A stretch of DNA of 64,000 bases from an uncultured Eubacterium sp. (GCA_910584345.1 CAJTZX010000003.1:65512-129511), one strand, 5' to 3'; positions 9,055-18,547 are shown, counted from the first letter of the stretch. Translations and numbers: made by a program. The notes: generated by a model from the sequence alone, not told the origin.

Positions 9055-9645
9055 TCACTCAAATTCCTGCAGTTCTTTTTTCTCCTCATCATCCAATACC
9101 GTATCGAAATCCAGCTCCAGCTCCTGCTCCTCTTCCCGGATTGCTTTCTCCCGTTGCGTGAGCTGCTGTTCCCATTGTGCATAACGATCCTGAATTTTCT
9201 TTTCATAGTTTAAAATCGTCGTCTGTCCGCTTGTAGCTGTAATTAAAAACATAAGCAAAATAGATACGACAAATGCAAAATTTGCAACCATAGACATCCG
9301 CAGCTTATTTTGTTCCTTTTCCAGCCGCCTGCTCCAGCGTTCTGATATTCCGCGTGTATCACTGACCACCAGATGATCCGCAACCGGAATCGGTCTGATA
9401 TCCTCATTGCGGATGCCCGGTATCGTCTTTAAATATTCCTGCAGTTCCTTCAAATATGCATAACCGACCGGCGTCTGGAACATTCTCTGCTGCAGCAGCT
9501 TATGATATACGTTAAATACCTGATCTGGTTTGGACATATCTGTCCTTGCTTTGACATACCGTACGCCTTCCGCTTCAGTCCTGGCCTGTTTTGCCATGTT
9601 TTCATTTGTAAAGGAATATCCTTCTACTACAATTACATTTTCCAT
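9055..9645 (-). CDS. Membrane-anchored protein with C-terminal acidic coiled coil
   Basis: Not recognised. An N-terminal region of about 110 residues begins MENVIVVEGYSFTNENMAKQ and looks like a small alpha/beta domain. One membrane helix follows (about 118-138, MVANFAFVVSILLMFLI), then a strongly charged coiled coil ending in a Glu/Asp-rich tail. AAGGAG precedes the start. It begins 19 bases after the methyltransferase gene stops and is probably co-transcribed with it. Function unknown. Confidence 0.8.
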   Translation of the reverse strand: MENVIVVEGYSFTNENMAKQARTEAEGVRYVKARTDMSKPDQVFNVYHKLLQQRMFQTPVGYAYLKELQEYLKTIPGIRNEDIRPIPVADHLVVSDTRGISERWSRRLEKEQNKLRMSMVANFAFVVSILLMFLITATSGQTTILNYEKKIQDRYAQWEQQLTQREKAIREEEQELELDFDTVLDDEEKKELQEFE

Positions 9646-9664
9646 AAAGACTCCTTAGAGATAA

Positions 9665-11197
9665 TTATGTCGTTGGAATATCCGGCGTCTTTGACATATC
9701 CGGTTCTGCTGCCTGTGGTTCACGCATTTCTATAATGTAAAAATACGCTCCGTCTTTTTCACGAATACAAAATTCCTGTTTTAAATGCAGATTTTCATGC
9801 AGCCGCAAATATTTTTTTGTCATTCCGTTCTCATTGCAGAACATAAAAATCCTGCCACGTTCTTCCAACAATTCCTGCACTTTTTCAAAAAATGCCTGAT
9901 AAAACTCATCCTGCTCTTCTTTTGTCTTTTTCCCGCGCACAGGAAAATCTGCCCAGATTTCATGAAATTTCTGCTCATGCGTAAAATCAAAGAAACTTTT
10001 CTGTACAAAGTTAATATTCATATGGGCAATACCTGCATTCTCTCTCGCACCCTGAATGGCGTCGCCGAAAATATCCAGCGCATAAGCAGAACGCACGCCA
10101 AGCGCATAGATACGCTCCATCAGCAAGGTCCCGGTACCGCAAAAAGCGTCCAAAACTCTGGCGTGTTCTACCAGCCAGTTAGATGCAAGCTCTGTAAGCA
10201 GCGCTGCCAAAGATGGATGCATAGAAGCAGCCGTCGTATACTTACGATAAGCAAACCGTTTCATGGGGATCGTAAACAATTTCATGCATGGATAAAATCC
10301 ACCATTTCTGTTTTGAACAAGCCGCAGTTCCACTTCATAATGCTCTGTGGAGTTTACTAAAAAATGATGGGTGCGCTGTTCAATCTCTGCTGCCAGTTTT
10401 TTCGCAAACGCGCTTTTTTTATCAAGCGGCATCGATCCTCGGATCTCTAGCCGGAAATAAAATGGCGCTTCCCCTTCATGAAGCTCTGACAAAATTCTTT
10501 TCAGATTCGACTTTGCTAATTCTTTTGCGATAACATTCGGCTGTGGAGGCAGATTTTTTTCACAGCGCAGCGTAAATAAAATCTCACGGAACGTACGGAT
10601 ATTTAACGCCTCACGAATATTTCCGCCTACAACCTGTACACCCATAGGAATCATTCGCGTTGCGCCGCTTTCTACCTGTACGCCGGTCGTATCCTGATAA
10701 TTTTTGATGGTCGTCAAAATAAAATCTCTTGGCTTATCATACCCGATAAACGGATGTCCGCTGATCCCTCCGTCAAATTGGATGACCAGTCTGCGCAGCT
10801 CTTTTAATTCATCCTGAATATGCTTTTTTTCTTCTTCCGCAGGTTCATAGGCCAGCAGCTTTTGGTAGTGTCTCTTAATCTGCGTCTCATAAGCTCTGCA
10901 GTCCAGCTTTTGAATCGCAGATAAATAAGCGCCTTTGACAAAAAGCTGCGTTTCTGACACATATGCCTCCCATAATTTTTCGATGCTTTCCTGGCTTTGC
11001 AGCAGACCAAGTATCAACGCTGCATTTTTGCGTATTTTTGCATCCTCATCCTGCAAAAATGATGCAATCAGCTCATCATCCTCGGTCATAGACAGATATT
11101 CTTCCAGCGCCCCTTCTTCCTTTAACATCTGTTTTAGCTGTATCAGATTATTTCGGACATCGCTGCCCTGCTTTAAGGCTTCGTATACTTTTTGCAT
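9665..11197 (-). CDS. TRM11/RlmL-like methyltransferase fused to an N-terminal HEAT-like helical domain
   Basis: Likely SAM-dependent RNA or nucleic-acid methyltransferase. Residues 1-140 are helical with HEAT-like repeats (for example EDAKIRKNAALILGLL). The middle (about 150-310) may act as a THUMP-like substrate domain. The C-terminal half has a SAM-binding motif I, VLDAFCGTGTLLMERI, then ALDIFG. The catalytic motif IV, normally [DN]PP[YF], reads ADFPVRGKKT here, so the residues that position the target base differ from the standard. AGGAGA precedes the start. Substrate not assigned; the degenerate motif leaves open a loss or change of activity. Confidence 0.8.
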   Translation of the reverse strand: MQKVYEALKQGSDVRNNLIQLKQMLKEEGALEEYLSMTEDDELIASFLQDEDAKIRKNAALILGLLQSQESIEKLWEAYVSETQLFVKGAYLSAIQKLDCRAYETQIKRHYQKLLAYEPAEEEKKHIQDELKELRRLVIQFDGGISGHPFIGYDKPRDFILTTIKNYQDTTGVQVESGATRMIPMGVQVVGGNIREALNIRTFREILFTLRCEKNLPPQPNVIAKELAKSNLKRILSELHEGEAPFYFRLEIRGSMPLDKKSAFAKKLAAEIEQRTHHFLVNSTEHYEVELRLVQNRNGGFYPCMKLFTIPMKRFAYRKYTTAASMHPSLAALLTELASNWLVEHARVLDAFCGTGTLLMERIYALGVRSAYALDIFGDAIQGARENAGIAHMNINFVQKSFFDFTHEQKFHEIWADFPVRGKKTKEEQDEFYQAFFEKVQELLEERGRIFMFCNENGMTKKYLRLHENLHLKQEFCIREKDGAYFYIIEMREPQAAEPDMSKTPDIPTT

Positions 11198-11230
11198 ATG
11201 TCTCTCCTATTATTTTGCTAAAATATTTTG

Positions 11231-11944
11231 CTAAAATACTCCATAGATCTCTAAATATTCCTGCACATCTGCAAGAAACTGTTCCCACGCCGATGGAAAA
11301 TCTACAAAATACTTTGGACACGCCTTACCGGTCACATCGAAATGGCGAATCACATCTTTTGTTTCCAATTGAAAATGTTCCACCAACCATGCAGTCAGAT
11401 GAACTGCGGCATCGTATGTCGCCTGATTAAACTTCCCTGTATCGTCTTCAATACAGCATTCAATAGAAATGGTATCCTTATTGCGCTCATTGGAAGCATA
11501 TGCAATCTCAGTGCTTGGTATACACTGTACAATCGCTCCATCCAGGCCGATCACAAAATGGCTGCTCGCCTTTGTCACATGCGAATCTTTCAATCCTTCA
11601 AAATAATTACGATTTGCAAGCGCATCCGTACCGGGATTTGCAGTATAATGAATCACTACCCCCTTCACTTCTTTCAAGGCAGTCGCCGGTCTGGAATACT
11701 CATTGACCGTCAAAAGCTCCACATCCAGTTCCGGTCTTGGAATCCTGCCTTCCTGACCTTGTAAGACCTGTCCGTTCTTTTGATTTTTTCCGGCACTGTA
11801 TCTGTTTTGGTACAGTCGGTTCAAAATGACTGCAAGCAAAACAACAGCAAGCAATCCAGAAAAAATCACTGTCATTTTTAATGCGGACTGCTGATGGTTT
11901 TTGTTTTTCTTTTTCTTCGCATTTGTACTTGTATTTTTATTCAT
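11231..11944 (-). CDS. Membrane-anchored N-acetylmuramoyl-L-alanine amidase (Amidase_2)
   Basis: Cleaves the bond between N-acetylmuramic acid and the peptide stem of peptidoglycan. A Lys-rich N-terminus and one membrane helix (VIFSGLLAVVLLAVIL) anchor it. The Amidase_2 domain has the zinc ligands of this fold: His in GVVIHYTANPGT, His in VIRHFDVTGKACPKYF, and Cys in the second motif; SSHFVIGLDGAIVQCIP is the usual core strand. The ATG at 11944 is preferred because the longer frame (to 12052) runs into hemL, but no strong ribosome binding site is visible. Confidence 0.85.
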   Translation of the reverse strand: MNKNTSTNAKKKKNKNHQQSALKMTVIFSGLLAVVLLAVILNRLYQNRYSAGKNQKNGQVLQGQEGRIPRPELDVELLTVNEYSRPATALKEVKGVVIHYTANPGTDALANRNYFEGLKDSHVTKASSHFVIGLDGAIVQCIPSTEIAYASNERNKDTISIECCIEDDTGKFNQATYDAAVHLTAWLVEHFQLETKDVIRHFDVTGKACPKYFVDFPSAWEQFLADVQEYLEIYGVF

Positions 11945-12038
11945 CCGGGCTGTCCATTTCTTTTGCGTGAGTTTGCTTTCTATATTATTTACTATAAACA
12001 ACTTTGTCGAATTATGCAATGCAAAATTATTTTTAACC

Positions 12039-13322
12039 TTATATGGTAACAAAATATGTTTCTATGATCTGCAGCGTTTCTGTTAACAGCTCTTTTGTAT
12101 GTGCAGCGGATAAAAACATCGCTTCAAACTGGGCTGGAGCCAGATAAATTCCATGTGCAAGCAGATAGCGGCAATATGCTGCATACGCATTTGTATCTGA
12201 TGTTTTCGCACTTTCGTAATCTGTCACTGCCTGGTCAGTAAAAAACAGGCATCCTAAAGAACCAATATGGCTGACCTGATACGGCAGTCCTGCCTTTTGT
12301 ATAATATGGCTAAGCTGTTCAAAAAAGCTGTCCGCAGCTTCCTGTAGCTGGTCGTATATCTGCGGTCTGCCATGCAGAAGCTGCAGCATGGTATAGCCTG
12401 CCGCCATTGCAATTGGGTTGCCGCTTAACGTTCCAGCCTGATAGACGTTTCCTAAAGGCGCTACCACTTCCATCACGCATCGTTTTCCCCCATAAGCGCC
12501 AACCGGCATTCCTGCACCGATAATCTTTCCAAAAATCGTCAGATCCGGCGTTACACCAAATACCTGTTGCGCACCGCCTGCACTTAAACGAAATCCGGTA
12601 ATTACTTCGTCAAAAATCAAAAGTGCGCCATATTCATTGCAAAGCCTGCGCAGCCCTTCTAAAAATCCGGGCTGTGGAAGTACAACGCCCATATTTGCCG
12701 CAACTGGTTCTACAATAACTGCTGCAATCTGCTCCCCTTCACGCATAAAATGTGCTTTTACACTATCTAAATGATTGTATCTGGCCAAAAGTGTATCTTG
12801 CGTACATCCTTTTGGCACACCGTCACTGTCCGGAACCCCCTGTGTCAGTACTCCAGAGCCAGCCTTTACCAGCATTGCGTCCGAGTGTCCATGATAACAG
12901 CCTTCAAATTTTATAATTTTATCTCTGTGCGTATATCCTCTTGCAGCACGTATCGCGCTCATCACAGCCTCGGTTCCTGAATTGACCATACGCACCATTT
13001 CAACAGAAGGTACCATTTCACAAATCAGTTCCGCCATATCTGTTTCTATTTTTGTCGCCGCGCCATAGCTAAGCCCTCGCCCACATGCTTCTACCACGCT
13101 TTTGTAAATATCCGGCTGATTGTGCCCTAGCAGCATCGGCCCCCAAGAGCCTACATAATCGATATAACGACATCCATCCTCGTCCCATAAATATGGCCCG
13201 TCTGCTTTTGCAATAAATCGCGGCGTATCCCCTATTGAAGCAAACGCACGCACCGGAGAATTCACACCGCCCGGAAGATATTGTTTTGCTTTTTCATATA
13301 ATTGTCTAGAACGTTCTGTCAT
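12039..13322 (-). CDS. hemL: Glutamate-1-semialdehyde 2,1-aminomutase
   Basis: PLP enzyme converting glutamate-1-semialdehyde to 5-aminolevulinate in the C5 pathway. The family signature is present (LPGGVNSPVRAF at the N-terminus; LLIFDEVITGFR; the PLP lysine in FGKIIGAGMPVGAYGG near residue 265). The frame extends upstream to 13412, but conserved sequence begins at MTERSRQLYEKA, whose ATG lies 2 bases after the hemB stop; the ribosome site (GAAGGGAGA) is inside the end of hemB, so translation is probably coupled. Last gene of the cobA/hemD-hemB-hemL run. Confidence 0.96.
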   Translation of the reverse strand: MTERSRQLYEKAKQYLPGGVNSPVRAFASIGDTPRFIAKADGPYLWDEDGCRYIDYVGSWGPMLLGHNQPDIYKSVVEACGRGLSYGAATKIETDMAELICEMVPSVEMVRMVNSGTEAVMSAIRAARGYTHRDKIIKFEGCYHGHSDAMLVKAGSGVLTQGVPDSDGVPKGCTQDTLLARYNHLDSVKAHFMREGEQIAAVIVEPVAANMGVVLPQPGFLEGLRRLCNEYGALLIFDEVITGFRLSAGGAQQVFGVTPDLTIFGKIIGAGMPVGAYGGKRCVMEVVAPLGNVYQAGTLSGNPIAMAAGYTMLQLLHGRPQIYDQLQEAADSFFEQLSHIIQKAGLPYQVSHIGSLGCLFFTDQAVTDYESAKTSDTNAYAAYCRYLLAHGIYLAPAQFEAMFLSAAHTKELLTETLQIIETYFVTI

Positions 13323-13324
13323 CC

Positions 13325-14308
13325 TTAACCAAATCTCCCTTCTTTTTTGTATTCCGCAAGTTCTTTTGCAAAATAGCTGATATAAATATCCGCGCCTGCC
13401 CGATAAGCGCAAACCGCTGTCTCCATAACAATCGCTTCTTCCTGCATAAAGCCCGCGGCTGCTGCAGCCTTTATCATTGCATATTCACCGCTAACACTGT
13501 ATGCAGCCACCGGAACGTCTACCGCATCACGTATTTCACGAATCAGATCTGCATAAGCCATCGCCGGCTTAACCATTACAATATCCGCGCCTTCTTCCAC
13601 ATCCAAAGCTGCTTCTTTCAGCGCTTCTCTGCGGTTATGGTAATCCATCTGATAGGCTCTGCGGTCGCCAAATGCAGGCGCCGAATCTGCCGCATCACGA
13701 AACGGCCCATAAAAAGAAGACGCATACTTTACAGAATATGCCATAATTGGCAAATGTTCAAATCTGTTTTTGTCCAAAGCCCTTCGGATCGCTGCCACCC
13801 TGCCATCCATCATATCTGAAGGAGCAATCAAATCAGCTCCGGCCTGCGCCTGTGATACCGCAATGCGTGCCAGATATTCCAGCGTCCTATCATTATCTAC
13901 TTCTTCCCCACACAAAATGCCGCAATGCCCATGCGATGTGTATTCACACATGCACAAATCTGTAATACAATACAGCTGCGGAAAATCCTGCTTTGCCTTT
14001 TGCAGAGCACGCTGGATAATTCCATCTTCAGCATATGCGCCGCTTCCGATATCATCTTTTTGCCTTGGAGTGCCAAAAAACATAACAGAACATACGCCTG
14101 CATCCAATAGCTGCGACAGCTTTTCACCCATACGGTCGATACTCCAACGATACTGGCCCGGCATAGATGGAATTTCTTCTTTTTTATCTATACCCTCAAT
14201 GATAAAAATCGGATAAACCAAAGAAGACGCATCCATACGTGTCTCGCGCACCATCTTACGAAGTAACGGATGCATTCGCAGACGTCTCGGTCTTTTCATC
14301 AATTCCAT
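13325..14308 (-). CDS. hemB: Delta-aminolevulinic acid dehydratase (porphobilinogen synthase)
   Basis: Condenses two 5-aminolevulinate molecules to porphobilinogen. Catalytic lysines are K194 (YSVKYASSFYGPFR) and K247 (VMVKPAMAY). Cysteines 119, 121 and 129 in CMCEYTSHGHCG form the zinc site of the zinc-dependent class. The ATG at 14308 has AAGGAGG eight bases upstream and overlaps the end of cobA-hemD by about 10 bases, so the genes are coupled. The length of 327 residues is normal. Confidence 0.97.
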   Translation of the reverse strand: MELMKRPRRLRMHPLLRKMVRETRMDASSLVYPIFIIEGIDKKEEIPSMPGQYRWSIDRMGEKLSQLLDAGVCSVMFFGTPRQKDDIGSGAYAEDGIIQRALQKAKQDFPQLYCITDLCMCEYTSHGHCGILCGEEVDNDRTLEYLARIAVSQAQAGADLIAPSDMMDGRVAAIRRALDKNRFEHLPIMAYSVKYASSFYGPFRDAADSAPAFGDRRAYQMDYHNRREALKEAALDVEEGADIVMVKPAMAYADLIREIRDAVDVPVAAYSVSGEYAMIKAAAAAGFMQEEAIVMETAVCAYRAGADIYISYFAKELAEYKKEGRFG

Positions 14309-15897
14309 CCTGTTTGCCTCCTTTTTTCACTCAGCTGTACGGCTTTCTCTGCCATACTTTCTACCGTTTCTATTTCCGCTATCTGCACACGCATACCATA
14401 AGTCAAAGCCTGATCCGCTGTCATCTGCCCAATACAGACTGCACACATCTTTGTATAATCCGCTCCTTCTGTCAGCTGTACGAACCCACGTACGGCAGAG
14501 GCGCTTGTAAACATCACCATATCTATCATGCCCTGATCTATCATTTGCTTCATACAGGCGCTATCCTCATACTCCATATCCGGCTGTGTTTGCCCTTTGC
14601 ACGGTTTTGTGTAAATCGTGTCATAAATCGCAAGATCTGTCACTTGGATCTGCTTATCGCCTTGTATGAGGTTCACCAATTCTGGATTTCCCATAGCCGA
14701 ACGAAGCAGCAGCACCCGGCTGCCTTCGGCAGCTGACTCATGAATCAGTTTCCCAAGTGCGGCGCTGTTATACCGTTTTGGCATCAGCTTCGGGCGCAAG
14801 CCGCGCTTTTTTAACGCTTCTTTCGTGGCATTGCCGATCACAGCCAGTTTTATCGAGCCAATGCAGCGCACATCCATCTCCATTCGGTCTAACAGTTCAA
14901 AAAAATAATCTACGCCCGCAGGAGAAGTAAAAACCATATATTCATACTTCATAATCTCAGACAGTATTTCTCCAAGCTGCTCCTCGCAATTCTTGATCTG
15001 CGTATCAATCGAAGGCATTTCCATGACTTCGGCGCCAAGCTGCTGTAACGTCTGTGTGAATGCTTTACTGCGCGTTCTGGGCCTTGTGACAACGATTCGG
15101 CTCCCGGACAGAGGCAGTTTTTCCCGCCAGGCATATCTTCTCCCGCAAGCTGCTGTTTTGCCAATCACAATAACTGCGGGAGCTTTCAAATTCCTTTGGC
15201 ATACTTCCCCCTCCAGCTGCGCTAAATCCGAAATAACGCTTCTGTGCCTTGCACCGGTACCCTGCTCAATGACCGCAGCCGGTGTATCAGGGGACATTCC
15301 TGCCTGTAAAAAGCCTGAAACAATCTCATGCAGCGCAGACATCCCCATTAAAAATACATACGTCCCCCCTGCACGCAGCAACGCCTGAAAATCAATATCC
15401 AACGGCTCATCCTGCTTTTTATGCCCTGTTAAAATATGCACCCCGGAGGACATCCCCCGGTATGTAACCGGAATTCCTGCATACGCAGGAACAGCCAGCG
15501 CCGATGTAACACCCGGCACAATCTCATAAGGAATCTGATGTCTTATAAGCAGTTCCAGCTCTTCCCCGCCTCTGCCGAATAAAAACGGATCTCCACCTTT
15601 TAATCGTACCACCAGCCTTCCCATTTGTGCCTGCTCTAAAATGAGCTGATTGATCTCCTCTTGCTTTGCCGAATGCCTGCCGGCACGCTTCCCTACTGGT
15701 ATTTTTTCCGCTGTCTGCGGAATCATAGAATAGATCCCCGGCCCGATCAGCGCATCATAGATAACCGTCTGAGCCCGCTGCAGCACACACAAGCCTTTGA
15801 TCGTCAAAAGCCCCGGATCCGCTGGGCCTGCACCGACAAAATACACTTTTCCAGGTTTTTTAGCCTGGTCCGGCTTTCTATTTGAATCATTCATCAT
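14299..15897 (-). CDS. cobA-hemD: Uroporphyrinogen-III C-methyltransferase / uroporphyrinogen-III synthase fusion
   Basis: Two enzymes in one chain at the branch between haem and sirohaem/cobalamin. Residues 16 to about 260 are the SUMT (CobA) methyltransferase: YFVGAGPADPGLLTIKG, LKGGDPFLFGRGGEE and GVTSALAVPAYAGIPVTYRG are its SAM- and substrate-binding motifs. Residues 270-530 are the HemD synthase (VVTRPRTRSKAF, VFTSPAGVDYF, MFTSASAVRGF). Such fusions are usual in Clostridia. A promoter-like sequence lies upstream. The next pathway gene, hemC, is 17.3 kb away on the same strand. Confidence 0.96.
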   Translation of the reverse strand: MMNDSNRKPDQAKKPGKVYFVGAGPADPGLLTIKGLCVLQRAQTVIYDALIGPGIYSMIPQTAEKIPVGKRAGRHSAKQEEINQLILEQAQMGRLVVRLKGGDPFLFGRGGEELELLIRHQIPYEIVPGVTSALAVPAYAGIPVTYRGMSSGVHILTGHKKQDEPLDIDFQALLRAGGTYVFLMGMSALHEIVSGFLQAGMSPDTPAAVIEQGTGARHRSVISDLAQLEGEVCQRNLKAPAVIVIGKTAACGRRYAWREKLPLSGSRIVVTRPRTRSKAFTQTLQQLGAEVMEMPSIDTQIKNCEEQLGEILSEIMKYEYMVFTSPAGVDYFFELLDRMEMDVRCIGSIKLAVIGNATKEALKKRGLRPKLMPKRYNSAALGKLIHESAAEGSRVLLLRSAMGNPELVNLIQGDKQIQVTDLAIYDTIYTKPCKGQTQPDMEYEDSACMKQMIDQGMIDMVMFTSASAVRGFVQLTEGADYTKMCAVCIGQMTADQALTYGMRVQIAEIETVESMAEKAVQLSEKRRQTGWN

Positions 15898-15979
15898 GCA
15901 AATTTCAAATCCTTTCCAAAATGTAGTCCTGTTTGCAAAAACGATGGAACATGAATTTTTACAGTCATTTTCAATTCAA

Positions 15980-16007
15980 ATTATATCATTTTTTTCAATG
16001 AATTCAA
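15980..16007 (-). promoter_or_regulatory. Promoter for cobA/hemD-hemB-hemL
   Basis: On the minus strand a -35 TTGAAT (16002-16007) and a perfect -10 TATAAT (15980-15985) are separated by 16 bases and point at cobA-hemD, about 80 bases downstream. This shows the distal tetrapyrrole genes have their own promoter now that hemC is far away. A small hairpin (GTTACTTT with AAAGTAAC, 16039-16067) lies just upstream of it. No cobalamin riboswitch was recognised. Confidence 0.6.
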
Positions 16008-16100
16008 GTTTTTTACAGCTCACGTGCAAATGAATCCAGTTACTTTTCACGGGGTGGAGAAAGTAACCATCGCTATGCAAACCAAAATAAAATTCCAGTC

Positions 16101-16129
16101 TTGATTATTTTCTCAGACGCTTTTATACT
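16101..16129 (+). promoter_or_regulatory. Promoter for the divergent membrane protein gene
   Basis: TTGATT (16101-16106) and TATACT (16124-16129) are 17 bases apart on the plus strand, about 45 bases before the chosen start of the following gene. Divergent from the cobA-hemD promoter. Confidence 0.55.
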
Positions 16130-16173
16130 ATATCTTAAAGGACATTATCATGCAAAGCAGAAGGAGGCCACTA

Positions 16174-17160
16174 TTGAAAACGATCCAAACATCTGTCATT
16201 ACAAATTCTATCCGGCGCTTTTATCAAAAGCGGCTGTTTCTGCCTGCCTTTTATCTGCTGTTTCTGACAGTTGTATGGTTTGCAGCTCCAATATCACAAT
16301 TAGTTTTGCCTCACCAGCTGTCATCTGAGGTCCCCTTTCGCGAACTTCGCAACAATCGTTCCCGTTATATCCAGACTACGCTTACAAATCTGCATTTTAC
16401 TGGATACATACAAAAAGTTCTGGGTTATACAAACGGCTACTATTACTATACATTTCAAGACGGCCAGTGTATTTTCGTTCTGTTAGCGCCTGCCACCTGT
16501 AAAAAAGGCTCCCCGGACATTGAACGTCTGCAAGTCCGTGTACATGTCATCCGCCATTTTGAAGAATATGACACCTTGACACATATGCTTGCCGAAGATC
16601 TAAATTGGACAGCCTCAGGAATCCGCAGCCGTGCGCCGGATTATCTGCTGAGTGAACCGGGTTTTCATAAATTTCTTTCTTTATTGCTGCTAGGATTTTA
16701 TTTTGCAAGCGGAGCATATGCATTGGCCAATATTTTTATGTCCGCCATATGCATCCTGTTTCCGATCTTTGCACCGGCCTGTCAAAGACTTCGATTATAT
16801 GGCAGCCCTAAAAAACTGCTCCTGCAGGCTGAAAAAGAACTTGTCTCCTGTTTCACTCAAAAACAAGTGTCATCAGAGGAAAAAATGTTTCTTACAACTG
16901 ACTTTTTTCTCTTACTTTCCGAAAACCAGATTGTAATCATGCCTGTCCGGGAAATCATTGAGGCTTATAAACGTTCTACACTGCACAAGTTTTTTTGGCA
17001 TCCTTCGTTTATATCTCATACACTGCTTATTACAGCAAAACGACACGTCCACATTCAATGTAAAAATATGAAGGAATCTGATATTGACCGTATGATACAT
17101 GCATTGCAGGCATCCAAACATCAGATACCTATCAGTTTTCATGAAAAGAAGCGCCAATAA
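16174..17160 (+). CDS. Membrane protein of unknown function
   Basis: Not recognised. One N-terminal membrane helix (FLPAFYLLFLTVVWFAAPI), an external region of about 110 residues, then two further hydrophobic segments around residues 170-210 and a C-terminal cytoplasmic region of about 120 residues with a beta-rich, PH-like look (TTDFFLLLSENQIVIMPVREI). The frame has an ATG at 16150, but an AAGGAGG covers codons just after it and sits six bases before a TTG at 16174; the TTG is therefore the probable start. It faces the opposite way to its neighbours and ends at a strong terminator. Confidence 0.75.
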   Translation: MKTIQTSVITNSIRRFYQKRLFLPAFYLLFLTVVWFAAPISQLVLPHQLSSEVPFRELRNNRSRYIQTTLTNLHFTGYIQKVLGYTNGYYYYTFQDGQCIFVLLAPATCKKGSPDIERLQVRVHVIRHFEEYDTLTHMLAEDLNWTASGIRSRAPDYLLSEPGFHKFLSLLLLGFYFASGAYALANIFMSAICILFPIFAPACQRLRLYGSPKKLLLQAEKELVSCFTQKQVSSEEKMFLTTDFFLLLSENQIVIMPVREIIEAYKRSTLHKFFWHPSFISHTLLITAKRHVHIQCKNMKESDIDRMIHALQASKHQIPISFHEKKRQ

Positions 17161-17167
17161 ATACCAA

Positions 17168-17219
17168 AAACTTACCCCATTTACAGCGTCAGATGAAATG
17201 CTGCAAATGGGGTAAGTTT
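17168..17219. terminator. Bidirectional terminator
   Basis: A perfect 15-bp stem (AAACTTACCCCATTT / AAATGGGGTAAGTTT), with a further CAGC/GCTG pair inside, between the convergent ends of the plus-strand membrane protein gene and the minus-strand DUF1002 gene. T-rich sequence follows on the plus side (CTTAGATTTTT). Confidence 0.85.
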
Positions 17220-17238
17220 CTTAGATTTTTAAGTGAAA

Positions 17239-18525
17239 CTAAAAAAGATTTTTAAAAAATTGAATGATAGCATCCAGCAATTGTTTGAAAAATGCTGCAA
17301 TTTTACTCAAAAAACCGCTGCTGCTCTCCATTTCCTTTATAGAGTCATAAATAGATCCTGCCTGTTCCAACAGGCTGTCAATATTGATATCCAAAGAACC
17401 GATCTTTTCCATCAGCGCTGTGATACGTTCTTTTTCGCTGTCACTCAATGAAATTTCAAATTTATCACAGGCTTCTGATATTACCTCCTGGATTTTTTCT
17501 TTACTTTGCAGACCGCCTTCTACCACTTTCTGCTTTACATATGCAATAAATTCTTCTGTCTGTACATCCTCTCCAAGGCTTTCGTTTAATTCACCGGTTA
17601 CTACAATTTCATTCATGGCCGCATCCAGACTTTCCGTATCGATTGCTTCCTCTTCCATATCGGCATATGCTTTCATTGCACCGATCAAAGCAGCCGTTCC
17701 GGATAGCGGAAAAGGCCCTGCTATAATAACATCTGCGTCTTCCAGCCCAGCTGTTGCCAACGCATTTTTGTACATCCCGATCGTACAGTAAGAAATATTT
17801 TTCGTAGATATATGGATACCGTCTCCTTTCTCACGCTTTACAATCACGACCGAAGATAACGCCCTTGTTCCAATAATAGAAGCATCCAGATAAGCATCCA
17901 AATACTGGTGTTCTTCTTCATTTGTCACAGTCACAACCTGATACTGATCCAAATTGCCCGGATCGATACCCATCAAATTTAGAACCGTATTTTTCTGCTC
18001 CTGATTCAAATTTGCACCAAGCGCAAGATACGGCTTATCTTTTTTTGTAATGACAACATGGTCATCCTGCTCATCCTCGATCGTAATATCGGCGCTTACT
18101 TTCGTATCATTCTCACTGATATTGGCATTAACCTGCGGGCGTTCCTTATTTGTGTCTTCTGCTCCCGCTGCATTTTGTCCGCTTTCATCCGGCTGTATGC
18201 CTTGCTCTGTACCTGTCACCTTAGATCCCTGATCTGCACCATCCGGCTGTACCTTTTGACTCGCATCGTCCGGCTGCACGTCTCCATTTGCGTCATTTGA
18301 CTGTGTATTTGCGTCTGTATCCTGCATTTGTACATTCTGTCCGGTTTCCGTAAAATCTGTCTCATTTACGGACGTATTGATCTGTATATCGGCGCTGCCA
18401 AACAGTACACAACCATCCGCATCATGCGTCACAGCTGCCCGGATATCGCTGCCTGCCGCCAAACTGACCATACCGGCAAGCAGCAAAGCCAAACATTTTT
18501 TCCATTTTTTATTTTTTCCAGACAT
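17239..18525 (-). CDS. DUF1002 family secreted protein
   Basis: Exported protein of unknown function. The start at 18525 gives a signal peptide (MSGKNKKWKKCLALLLAGMV, then a hydrophobic run ending near AAGSDIRAA). Residues of about 60-140 are a low-complexity spacer rich in Asp, Gln, Gly and Asn. The DUF1002 core runs from about 155 to 330 (GANLNQEQKNTVLNLMGI, VVTVTNEEEHQYLDAYL, GPFPLSGTAALIGAMKAY), followed by helices and an amphipathic tail (FLSKIAAFFKQLLDAIIQFF). Longer than the simplest DUF1002 proteins because of the spacer. The frame is open to 18627, but that part overlaps the upstream gene. It begins 22 bases after that gene and is likely co-transcribed with it. Confidence 0.88.
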   Translation of the reverse strand: MSGKNKKWKKCLALLLAGMVSLAAGSDIRAAVTHDADGCVLFGSADIQINTSVNETDFTETGQNVQMQDTDANTQSNDANGDVQPDDASQKVQPDGADQGSKVTGTEQGIQPDESGQNAAGAEDTNKERPQVNANISENDTKVSADITIEDEQDDHVVITKKDKPYLALGANLNQEQKNTVLNLMGIDPGNLDQYQVVTVTNEEEHQYLDAYLDASIIGTRALSSVVIVKREKGDGIHISTKNISYCTIGMYKNALATAGLEDADVIIAGPFPLSGTAALIGAMKAYADMEEEAIDTESLDAAMNEIVVTGELNESLGEDVQTEEFIAYVKQKVVEGGLQSKEKIQEVISEACDKFEISLSDSEKERITALMEKIGSLDINIDSLLEQAGSIYDSIKEMESSSGFLSKIAAFFKQLLDAIIQFFKNLF

Positions 18526-18547
18526 TCCAGCCATTCCTTTCCATTTC

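Noticed and set aside
15898..16149. Possible cobalamin riboswitch upstream of cobA/hemD
   Set aside because: Only a short GTTACTTT hairpin and a promoter are visible; no recognisable B12-box or multi-stem core.
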